Source: Acidobacteriota bacterium (GTDB lineage Bacteria > Acidobacteriota > Terriglobia > Terriglobales > Acidobacteriaceae). Taken from it: a stretch of DNA of 5,218 nt. The stretch is taken from the NCBI GenBank assembly GCA_025353435.1, contig JANXQR010000677.1, forward strand, positions 1 to 5,218. The letters are read 5' to 3'. Position numbers and translations under genes: made by a program. The notes below the pieces were generated by a model, which was given only the letters and a program-made list of their open reading frames with translations, had not been told where the DNA came from and did no database searches. Position 1 is the first letter of the stretch. Each line of letters begins with the position of its first letter. This document shows, one piece after another, positions 1 through 5,218 of the stretch.

Positions 1-1
1 G

Positions 2-1033
2 AACGGCCAGGCCCTGGAAGTGCTGGAGCACGGGCGACGATTCCTGAAAGTAAAGACGCAGAAGAATGAGATTGGCTGGATCGAGGAGCACGCCGTGATC
101 GACGGCGAGACGTATAGTGACTTCTCTCAGCTTGCGCAGCAGCATAAAGGCGATCCGGTGGTGGCTACGGCGGTGGTGCGCGATGACGTATTTCTGCATG
201 TGAGTCCGGGGCGAGCGACGCAGCGCTTTTATCTGCTGCCCGCGAATGCCAAGGTGCAGCTGCTGGTGCGCGCGGCCATGGCAAAGACGGCGCCGGGGGT
301 AAAGCCGGTCCACAAGTCGATCGCGGTGACTCAGCCACCGGCGAAGGTAGCGATAGCAGCCAACGCTGTTGCGACGCCCGCCCCGATCAAGATTGCGGTG
401 CCGGTTGCGAAACCATCTGGAGATGCACCGACCACGCCAGTCGACGCGCCGGTAATCGAAGACTGGTGGCTGGTGCGCGATGGTCAAGGGCGCGCGGGAT
501 GGCTGTTGGCGAGCCGCATGGATGTGGATGTGCCCGACTCGGTAGGGCAATACGCGGAAGGCCAGCGCATTGTGGGAGCGTACGTGCTGACTACGATTCA
601 CGACGATGATTCGAGCACCCCCGACCACCAGGTGCCGGAGTACGTGATGTTGCTGGAGCCGCCGAAGAATGGCCTGCCATACGACTTCGACCAGGTGCGC
701 GTTTTCACGTGGAGCGTGAAACGGCACCGCTACGAGACGGCATTCCGGCTGCATCCAATCCAGGGTTTTCTGCCGGTCACCATCAACTCGGTTCCGGTCA
801 AGGGCGGCAGCGCGCCGGGCTTCAGTTTTCTGCTGGCGAACGGCGGAAACGTGAGTGTGGACACGAATTCGGGGATCATGCGGCCGGTGTCGCCGCGCAC
901 GCTGAATTACGAGATGATCGATACCGTGGTGAAGCGCGTGGGGCCTGACCTGGCGCCGATTTCCGCGATGCATGATGCGGATGAAAAAAAGAATGTAAAG
1001 GCTGGGAAGAAGCCGGCAAAAAAGAAAAGATAG
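2..1033 (+). CDS. SH3-domain protein, 5' partial, with Ala/Pro/Lys-rich insert and basic C-terminal tail
   Basis: The reading frame is open to the left edge (first full codon at 2), so the true start and any signal peptide lie outside the window; the GTG at 20 is only an internal codon. Numbering from that GTG, the visible part opens with the end of a bacterial SH3 (SH3b-like) domain: LEVLEHGRRFLKVKT followed by IGWIEE, the usual final strand pattern. A second SH3-like unit begins near residue 50 (AVVRDDVFLHVSPG) and appears to finish at 148-167 (DWWLVRDGQGRAGWLLASRM). Between them lies a low-complexity Ala/Pro/Val/Lys stretch at about 90-145. Residues 172-310 look like a beta-rich domain that I do not recognise. 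The last 15 residues are mostly lysine. SH3b domains commonly bind cell wall or other proteins in the envelope, so an exported or lipoprotein location is plausible but cannot be seen here. Function is unknown. The stop is TAG at 1031-1033. Confidence 0.8.
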   Translation, partial: NGQALEVLEHGRRFLKVKTQKNEIGWIEEHAVIDGETYSDFSQLAQQHKGDPVVATAVVRDDVFLHVSPGRATQRFYLLPANAKVQLLVRAAMAKTAPGVKPVHKSIAVTQPPAKVAIAANAVATPAPIKIAVPVAKPSGDAPTTPVDAPVIEDWWLVRDGQGRAGWLLASRMDVDVPDSVGQYAEGQRIVGAYVLTTIHDDDSSTPDHQVPEYVMLLEPPKNGLPYDFDQVRVFTWSVKRHRYETAFRLHPIQGFLPVTINSVPVKGGSAPGFSFLLANGGNVSVDTNSGIMRPVSPRTLNYEMIDTVVKRVGPDLAPISAMHDADEKKNVKAGKKPAKKKR

Positions 1034-1070
1034 ATACGGCCACCGCGCGACGCATTCAGTTCTCTCTGGC

Positions 1071-1091
1071 AAGCACAATCATGGTGTGCTT
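1071..1091. repeat. Perfect 7-bp inverted repeat upstream of the small membrane-protein gene
   Basis: AAGCACA (1071-1077) and TGTGCTT (1085-1091) are exact reverse complements around a 7-nt centre. The right arm ends 12 nt before the ATG at 1104, so the repeat sits where a ribosome binding site or operator would be. No run of T follows it (the next bases are CAATAATTT), so it is a poor intrinsic terminator. It could be a repressor operator, a leader hairpin or chance. The arms are seen directly; any role is inference. Confidence 0.4.
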
Positions 1092-1103
1092 CAATAATTT
1101 CCT

Positions 1104-1433
1104 ATGTTCCTTTCCTGGCGAGGCCGTGGCTGGATGGTCGCTGTTTCCACCGCCGGGTGCCTGCTCGCGTCTGACTATCTGACTAGCGCTTACTTCCACA
1201 ACGAGAACTACTATGCACAGCACGGCTGGCCGAAATTGGCGGCTTTCTGGGCCGCAGCGGGAATTGTTCAGGCATTTGTGCCACGTGGCGAGGAGATCCT
1301 TCCAGGAGCAACTGACATCTCGGCGAAAACGTCGGTTCTTCGAGAGAAAGACGGGCTCTTCTTCGTTCCCATCAAATACTGGCCGCTGATTCTGCTTGGG
1401 GCAGGGATACTCTTCAATTTCATCAGGGGCTGA
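1104..1433 (+). CDS. Small hypothetical membrane protein, probably three transmembrane segments
   Basis: This is a 109-residue protein of unknown function. A basic N-terminus (WRGRGW, residues 5-10) precedes a hydrophobic segment at about 11-30. A second hydrophobic segment at about 43-60 follows the polar motif HGWPK (40-44). A hydrophilic loop spans about 61-85, and a third hydrophobic segment lies at about 92-107 after LFFVPIKYW (85-93). The basic N-terminus suggests a cytoplasmic N-terminal end. The HGWPK and LFF-P-KYW signatures recall small uncharacterised bacterial membrane proteins, but this is from memory and unchecked. ATG at 1104 has no clear Shine-Dalgarno sequence; an in-frame ATG at 1134 (residue 11) has a weak GAGG at 1120-1123, but using it would remove the basic flank, so 1104 is preferred. 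No earlier start is possible because TAA at 1095 is in frame. The gene converges on the aroDE gene with a 19-bp gap. Confidence 0.7.
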   Translation: MFLSWRGRGWMVAVSTAGCLLASDYLTSAYFHNENYYAQHGWPKLAAFWAAAGIVQAFVPRGEEILPGATDISAKTSVLREKDGLFFVPIKYWPLILLGAGILFNFIRG

Positions 1434-1445
1434 AAATCGCACGCC

Positions 1446-1463
1446 AGCGCGATCAACCGCGCT
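1446..1463. repeat. Short GC-rich hairpin at the convergent gene ends
   Basis: AGCGCG (1446-1451) and CGCGCT (1458-1463) form a perfect 6-bp stem around a 6-nt loop, starting 12 nt after the small membrane-protein stop and covering the aroDE stop codon. On the plus strand it is followed only by TTTC, and on the minus strand by no T-run, so it is at best a weak terminator for the plus-strand transcript. In a GC-rich region it may be chance. Confidence 0.25.
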
Positions 1464-3018
1464 TTCGCAATTCCCGCTGCACGACTCGCGACATCTTCGC
1501 TTCGGCCGGCGTTTTGCCGGTCCAGATTTCGAATTGGCGCGCGCCCTGCTGCACAAACATCTCCAAGCCGTTGATGACAGGAATGCCGCGCGATTTGGCA
1601 AGTTTCAACAATGGCGTTTCGAGCGGGTTGTAGACCATGTCGAAGACCAGGCCGGCGTTCAGTTCGCTCTCTGCGAGCGGCAGGGGTTGGGACGATCCGG
1701 CCATGCCACAGGGCGTGGAGTTGATGAGTACATCGAAGTGATGCTTCGCCAATTGTGATTGCTTGAGAGCGCTTGCCCCGGCGGCCTTTGCGAGCGTGAC
1801 CGCGTGCTGATGAGTGCGGTTGATGACGAAGACTTCCGCGCCCTGATCGACGAGCCCGAAGACGGCAGCACGCGCCGCGCCGCCGGCACCAAGAACCGCT
1901 ACACGCGCGCCACGCATCTTGATGCGCTTTTCGAGTGGACGGACCACGCCGGCAACGTCCGTGTTGTAGCCGTAGAGTTTGCCGTCAGCGGCGACGCGCA
2001 GGGTATTGCAGGCGCCGATCTTCTCTGTCAGGGCATCCATGTGGGCGAGGTGGGGCAAGACCTCCTGTTTAAGCGGCATAGTGATGGCTAGGCCGCATAA
2101 TGGCAATTCGAGCGTGATTGCGAGCAGGTCAGAAAGTGCGCGGACTTTGAGCGGCAGCAGCACGGCGTTCACGCCTTCGCGGCGGAAGGCGGTGTTGTGC
2201 ATGAGCGGCGAGAGCGAGTGGGCAATGGGGTTGCCGGCGACTCCAAATATGCGCGTCTCGGGGTTGATCTTGTCGATGCGATACAAAGTGCGCAGTGTGT
2301 AGGCGCTGACCTGGCCGGGCGCGGTCTCGGAGCCGTCTTCGAGCGACGCAAAGGTGAACGCGCTGCCGGCGCGCGGGCCGAGGACTCGGCTGATGAGGCC
2401 TTCCTCACCCATGGCGATGGCGACGAAACGGGATTTGGCCGAACGGTATTCCAACAAGCGTAGGATGGCGAGGTTGTCGGCGAGTGATTGCGCGGTGGAG
2501 ACGACCTTGATGATGTCGGGCTCGAAGGACGCGATGCGATCGGCGGCGTCTTCGAGGCCGCGTGTACGGGAGAAATCGTGAAAGCTGATGAGGAGCGCGG
2601 CGTCGGCGCGTTGCTGGGCGGCGCGGAATTTTTCGAATTGAGCGGGCGAGGCTTCTTCGGCGGATTCGACTTCAAGGTCGATGATTTGGCAGCCAGCGCG
2701 GGCGGCTTTTAGCAGGATTTCCAATTCCTCAGTCAGTGGCCCGACAAAGTTACCGCCGTGAGGCTGGCGGCGGCAGGTGCCGATTGCGATCACGTTTGGA
2801 TGCGCGGCGAGAAAGGTCTTGATCTTGGGAAGGACGGCGGCAGGGCCAGGAAGCGAGTCGAGTCGGAACTCGAGGAAGCGAGAGTCTTTGAGGGCGTCGG
2901 CAGCGCGTTGCATCATTTCCGCCGGAGTTCCGGCCTGGATGGCCGTGCATACCCTGCCGAGGCGCAAATGCGTTCGGGACGAGGCAGCAGGAGTCAATCG
3001 CGGAGCGAGCTTTTTCAT
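1453..3018 (-). CDS. aroDE: Bifunctional 3-dehydroquinate dehydratase (type I) / shikimate dehydrogenase, AroD-AroE fusion
   Basis: This 521-residue cytosolic enzyme should dehydrate 3-dehydroquinate to 3-dehydroshikimate and reduce that to shikimate with NADPH. Residues about 20-247 form a type I (Schiff-base) dehydratase: EFRLD at 50-54, IDLE with E116, SFHDF with catalytic H147, the Schiff-base lysine K171 in IIKVV, ISR with R211, and APGQVS with Q236. After a short linker, 256-521 is shikimate dehydrogenase: GNPIAHSLSP (262-271) with the two substrate serines S268 and S270, catalytic K317, N338 in GACNTL, D354 in YNTD, the nucleotide-binding loop GAGGAA (377-382), NRT (400-402, an NADP-preferring signature), NSTPCGM (433-439) and the C-terminal MFVQQGARQFEIWTG. 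Both domains are full length. The ATG at 3018 has no Shine-Dalgarno sequence, and about 20 poorly conserved residues precede the dehydratase fold, so a later start is possible. Its position among unrelated genes suggests it is transcribed alone, from the divergent region. The domain order matches the plant DQD/SDH fusion enzymes. Confidence 0.96.
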   Translation of the reverse strand: MKKLAPRLTPAASSRTHLRLGRVCTAIQAGTPAEMMQRAADALKDSRFLEFRLDSLPGPAAVLPKIKTFLAAHPNVIAIGTCRRQPHGGNFVGPLTEELEILLKAARAGCQIIDLEVESAEEASPAQFEKFRAAQQRADAALLISFHDFSRTRGLEDAADRIASFEPDIIKVVSTAQSLADNLAILRLLEYRSAKSRFVAIAMGEEGLISRVLGPRAGSAFTFASLEDGSETAPGQVSAYTLRTLYRIDKINPETRIFGVAGNPIAHSLSPLMHNTAFRREGVNAVLLPLKVRALSDLLAITLELPLCGLAITMPLKQEVLPHLAHMDALTEKIGACNTLRVAADGKLYGYNTDVAGVVRPLEKRIKMRGARVAVLGAGGAARAAVFGLVDQGAEVFVINRTHQHAVTLAKAAGASALKQSQLAKHHFDVLINSTPCGMAGSSQPLPLAESELNAGLVFDMVYNPLETPLLKLAKSRGIPVINGLEMFVQQGARQFEIWTGKTPAEAKMSRVVQRELRKRG

Positions 3019-3033
3019 AGGGCCAACTGACGC

Positions 3034-3062
3034 ATCTTAGAAGGGTTAGGGAAGGGATGCAA
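3034..3062 (-). promoter_or_regulatory. Candidate sigma70-type promoter for the aroDE gene
   Basis: Read on the minus strand, TTGCAT (3062-3057) is separated by exactly 17 nt from TAAGAT (3039-3034), which matches 4 of 6 bases of TATAAT; the -35 keeps the key TTG. A start about 6-7 nt downstream would fall on A3028 or G3027, leaving only about 9-10 nt before the ATG at 3018. That agrees with the lack of a ribosome binding site there. It is a prediction from spacing and consensus only. Confidence 0.4.
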
Positions 3063-3120
3063 GGTGAGCGCGGACGCTGAAGCGGCGTTTCGCCTCCCCA
3101 ATGTGGCAACCTAGAAGTTT

Positions 3121-3126
3121 GGAGGG
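3121..3126 (+). promoter_or_regulatory. Ribosome binding site that decides the peptidase start
   Basis: GGAGGG at 3121-3126 is the only good Shine-Dalgarno match in this leader. It lies 2 nt from an in-frame GTG at 3129, which is too close, and about 11-12 nt from the ATG at 3138, which is long but workable. The ATG is therefore preferred. Confidence 0.6.
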
Positions 3127-3137
3127 TTGTGCATCCG

Positions 3138-5141
3138 ATGTCAGTCGATTCTGTTGCTGCAGTCAAAATATGCGAAGAGATTCATGCGTGGGAGGCCGGC
3201 GGCGCCGAGTCGGCCGAAGCGCTCAGGGCGTGGGTGAGTGCGCGACTCGCCGCGCATGAGGCAGCGCTTGCCGCGCTCCTGGCTGTGGACGGTCCGCGAA
3301 CGACGGAGAATACGCTGCGCCTGTATGACGTCGCTGTCGAACATTTGAGTCTGGCAGGTTCGCAGGCGGGCGTACTGAATTCGGTGGCGGCTGACAAGGC
3401 GGTTCGCGACCAGGCGCAAATGGAAGCGCAGCGCGTGTCGCAGGCGGGGTCTGCGTTGAGTCTGAACCGCGCAGTGTATGACGCGCTGGTTGCAATGAAC
3501 GTCGAGCAATCGAATGCTGCGACAAAACACTATGTTGAGCGCACGCTGCTGGGCTATCGCCTGGCCGGCGTGGACAAGGACGAGCCTACGCGCGCGCACT
3601 TGCAGGCACTACACGAGAAGGCCACGCGGCATGCGTTGGACTTCAGCCGCAATATCCAGGAAGGCGGCAAGACGATTACGGCGACTCCCGACGAACTTGC
3701 CGGCTTGCCCGCCGATTACGTGACACGACACCATCCGGGCGCAGACGGCAACATCACGCTCACCACCGACCAGCCCGATATGCAGCCGATTATGACGTTT
3801 GCATCGAGCGCGGCGCTGCGACTGCGTATGTTTCTGGCCTACAACACGCGTGCTTATCCGCAGAACAAGGCGGTTCTTGAAGAGTTGCTTGCCACGCGGC
3901 AGGAGATTGCGAATGTGCTGGGGTTTCGCAGCTGGGCGGACCTGGCGACAGCCGACCAGATGATGGGCTCAGCAGCGAATGCGCGTGTGTTTCTCATGAA
4001 GCTTGATGAGGCCAGCCGCGAAGGGGGTCGCCGCGAGCACAACATGATAATGGAATTTGCGCGCGGGCGAGTGCCTGGATTGAGCGAGATCGACATGACG
4101 AGCCGGGGCTATTGGTACGAGCAATACCGCCGGTCGGCATTTGATTTTGACTCGCAGTCGGTGCGGCCGTATTTTCCGTATTCGCAGGTGGAGGCTGGGA
4201 TCCTGGAAACGGCGGCCCGGCTGTTCAAAGTGGAGTTCAAGCCTTCCGACGGGACCGGTTGGGATCCAGCCGTTTCCGTCTTCGATGTGTTTGAGGGTGG
4301 GAAGCGCGTGGGCCGGTTCTATCTCGACATGCACCCGCGCGAGGGCAAGGATAAGTGGTTCTCGGCGGCTCCGGTGGTGACGGGCGTGCGTGGGCGCTAT
4401 CTGCCGGAGGCGGCGCTGATCTGCAATTTTCCAGGCGGCGAAGCGGGCGATCCGGGGCTGATGCAGTACAACGACGTGGTCACGTTTTTCCATGAATTCG
4501 GACACTTGATGCATGCCATTCTTGGCGGACGCACGGAGTGGGCAGGGCTGTCGGGATTTGCAACCGAGGGCGACTTCATCGAAGTGCCGTCGCAAATGCT
4601 GGAAGAGTTCTTCCGCGATGAGAACCTTTTGCGGTCATTCGCGAGGCACTATGAGACCGGCGAGGTATTGCCGAGCGAGATCATCCGAAAGATGAAGGCG
4701 GCCAGCTCGTTCGGGCGCGCCGATGGCATGCGGACGCAGATTTACTACACCACACTTTCGCTCGATCTGCACGATCAGGATCCGGCGGGCATTGACCTGG
4801 ACTGGATCATCAAGGAGCTTTACACAAAGTTTCAGCCGTGGACGTGGATAGACGGAAATCGCATGTACGCGAGCTTCGGCCACCTTACCGGCTACTCATC
4901 GAATTACTACACGTACGCGTTCGACAAGGTGATTGCGCTCGATTTCTTTGCCCAGTTTGATCCGAGAGATCTGCTTGGCTGCGATGCCGGCTCGCGCTAT
5001 CGTACCGCGGTGCTGGAGCAGGGCGGGTCCAAGCCCGGACGGCAGATGGTGCGCGATTTCCTGGGGCGCGACGAGGAGTTCGAAGCGTTTTCCAAGTGGC
5101 TCAACGAGGAGTTTGAAGCCGAGCTTCTCGCTTCCAGCTAA
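3138..5141 (+). CDS. M3 family zinc oligopeptidase (thimet oligopeptidase / Dcp-like)
   Basis: This 667-residue peptidase (numbered from the ATG at 3138; 670 if GTG 3129 is used) is a full-length member of the M3A group, whose members cleave short peptides, usually under about 20 residues, in the cytosol. The zinc site is complete: HEFGH at 452-456 gives two histidine ligands and the catalytic E453, and the third ligand is E482 in DFIEVPSQMLEEFF. The substrate-binding loop FGHLTGYSSNYYTY carries H582 and Y586, Y590, Y591 and Y593, matching the conserved His/Tyr cluster of thimet oligopeptidase. The N-terminal half is helical with the family-typical TTENTL at 55-60. No signal peptide or membrane segment is seen, so it should be cytoplasmic. 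The usual role is turnover of peptides left by larger proteases; endopeptidase or dipeptidyl carboxypeptidase specificity cannot be settled from sequence. It is divergent from the aroDE gene, and the next gene begins 26 bp downstream, which suggests an operon. TAA ends it at 5139-5141. Confidence 0.95.
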   Translation: MSVDSVAAVKICEEIHAWEAGGAESAEALRAWVSARLAAHEAALAALLAVDGPRTTENTLRLYDVAVEHLSLAGSQAGVLNSVAADKAVRDQAQMEAQRVSQAGSALSLNRAVYDALVAMNVEQSNAATKHYVERTLLGYRLAGVDKDEPTRAHLQALHEKATRHALDFSRNIQEGGKTITATPDELAGLPADYVTRHHPGADGNITLTTDQPDMQPIMTFASSAALRLRMFLAYNTRAYPQNKAVLEELLATRQEIANVLGFRSWADLATADQMMGSAANARVFLMKLDEASREGGRREHNMIMEFARGRVPGLSEIDMTSRGYWYEQYRRSAFDFDSQSVRPYFPYSQVEAGILETAARLFKVEFKPSDGTGWDPAVSVFDVFEGGKRVGRFYLDMHPREGKDKWFSAAPVVTGVRGRYLPEAALICNFPGGEAGDPGLMQYNDVVTFFHEFGHLMHAILGGRTEWAGLSGFATEGDFIEVPSQMLEEFFRDENLLRSFARHYETGEVLPSEIIRKMKAASSFGRADGMRTQIYYTTLSLDLHDQDPAGIDLDWIIKELYTKFQPWTWIDGNRMYASFGHLTGYSSNYYTYAFDKVIALDFFAQFDPRDLLGCDAGSRYRTAVLEQGGSKPGRQMVRDFLGRDEEFEAFSKWLNEEFEAELLASS

Positions 5142-5153
5142 CGGCTGCCGATC

Positions 5154-5160
5154 GAGGAGG
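5154..5160 (+). promoter_or_regulatory. Strong ribosome binding site before the TTG-started gene
   Basis: GAGGAGG at 5154-5160 is a near-perfect Shine-Dalgarno sequence with a 7-nt spacer to TTG at 5168-5170. It supports use of the rare TTG start and shows a real gene starts here. Confidence 0.7.
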
Positions 5161-5167
5161 TTTCTAT

Positions 5168-5218
5168 TTGAACGCCAGCGATTTTCGTCGCATTGCACTG
5201 AGCCTTGAAGGGGCAGGG
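5168..5218 (+). CDS. Start of a probable YjbR/MmcQ-like protein, 3' partial
   Basis: Only 17 codons are visible before the window ends. They begin at TTG 5168 and read MNASDFRRIALSLEGAG. The pattern of a short polar start, DFRRIALSL and then a G-A turn is typical of the N-terminus of YjbR/MmcQ-like proteins, small (about 110-130 residues) CyaY-like-fold proteins of unclear, possibly DNA-binding, function. The strong ribosome binding site at 5154-5160 supports the start, and the 26-bp gap after the peptidase suggests co-transcription. With so few residues the family call is tentative; the presence of a gene is much surer than its identity. Confidence 0.6.
   Translation, partial: MNASDFRRIALSLEGAG

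Noticed and set aside
1056..1601. Minus-strand 181-residue open frame covering the small membrane-protein gene and the end of aroDE.
   Set aside because: Its translation is rich in Arg, Ser and Cys with no domain pattern, and it overlaps two better-supported genes in other frames; it is a high-GC shadow frame.
1396..2712. Several plus-strand open frames (for example 1396-1758, 1759-2091, 1979-2302) antisense to aroDE.
   Set aside because: They lie wholly or almost wholly inside a gene with complete catalytic motifs, have no ribosome binding sites or recognisable domains, and are expected by chance opposite GC-rich coding sequence.
3015..3035. Six-codon leader peptide frame (MRQLAL) on the minus strand whose TGA overlaps the aroDE ATG as ATGA.
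   Set aside because: It has no ribosome binding site, and its ATG falls inside the predicted -10 element, so it would probably not be transcribed.
3043..3056. G-rich GGGTTAGGGAAGGG resembling a G-quadruplex or telomere-like repeat.
   Set aside because: There are only three GGG tracts with no fourth nearby, so a standard three-tier quadruplex cannot form; it more simply falls in the promoter spacer.
3075..3094. Short hairpins CGCT-GA-AGCG and GGCG-TTT-CGCC in the divergent intergenic region.
   Set aside because: Stems of 4 bp with 2-3 nt loops are common by chance in GC-rich DNA, and no T-run follows.
3038..3117. Repeated hexamer TAGAAG at 3038-3043 and 3112-3117 in the divergent region.
   Set aside because: The match hardly extends beyond six bases, the spacing suggests no operator geometry, and it is too short to separate from chance.
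3969..4595. Minus-strand 208-residue open frame inside the M3 peptidase gene.
   Set aside because: It is the antisense of an intact, motif-complete gene and its His/Arg/Pro-rich translation shows no family signature.
1..5218. Novel defence, mobile or CRISPR-like system.
   Set aside because: No direct-repeat array, terminal inverted repeats, transposase, integrase, toxin-antitoxin pair or nuclease motif was seen; the window is filled by housekeeping enzymes and two uncharacterised proteins.

Overview
This is a GC-rich bacterial window (around 60% by eye) with closely packed genes. It carries a fused AroD-AroE shikimate-pathway enzyme, a thimet-type M3 oligopeptidase, an SH3-repeat protein with an Ala/Pro/Lys-rich insert and the first codons of a YjbR/MmcQ-like protein. 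This mix most resembles an Acidobacteriota (Terriglobia-type) chromosome. That is an inference from gene content and style; no rRNA or other taxonomic marker is present.

Layout. (1) Positions 2-1033, plus strand: the 3' part of a gene for a bacterial SH3-domain protein with a strongly basic C-terminal tail; its start lies left of the window. (2) 1034-1103: a short spacer with a perfect 7-bp inverted repeat (1071-1091). (3) 1104-1433, plus: a small, probably three-pass, membrane protein of unknown function. (4) 1453-3018, minus: a 521-residue bifunctional 3-dehydroquinate dehydratase / shikimate dehydrogenase with all the expected catalytic residues, ending 19 bp from the convergent small membrane-protein gene. 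(5) 3019-3137: a divergent intergenic region with a candidate sigma70-type promoter for the aroDE gene, placed so that the mRNA would have almost no leader. (6) 3138-5141, plus: an intact M3 zinc oligopeptidase. (7) 5168 to the right edge, plus: a TTG-started gene behind a strong ribosome binding site, 26 bp after the peptidase, whose 17 visible codons resemble the N-terminus of YjbR/MmcQ-like proteins.

How the genes fit together. The AroDE protein would carry out two successive steps of chorismate (aromatic amino acid) biosynthesis. The peptidase would degrade short cytosolic peptides and is probably co-transcribed with the YjbR-like gene. I see no functional link between the SH3 protein, the small membrane protein and the enzymes. 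The window reads as ordinary chromosomal housekeeping sequence: I found no tRNA, rRNA, CRISPR array, insertion sequence, phage gene or recognisable defence system. The best second-look items are the aroD-aroE fusion with its near-leaderless promoter, the interrupted SH3 domain, two in-phase A-AAA-AAG heptamers at the end of the SH3 gene, and the uncharacterised small membrane protein.
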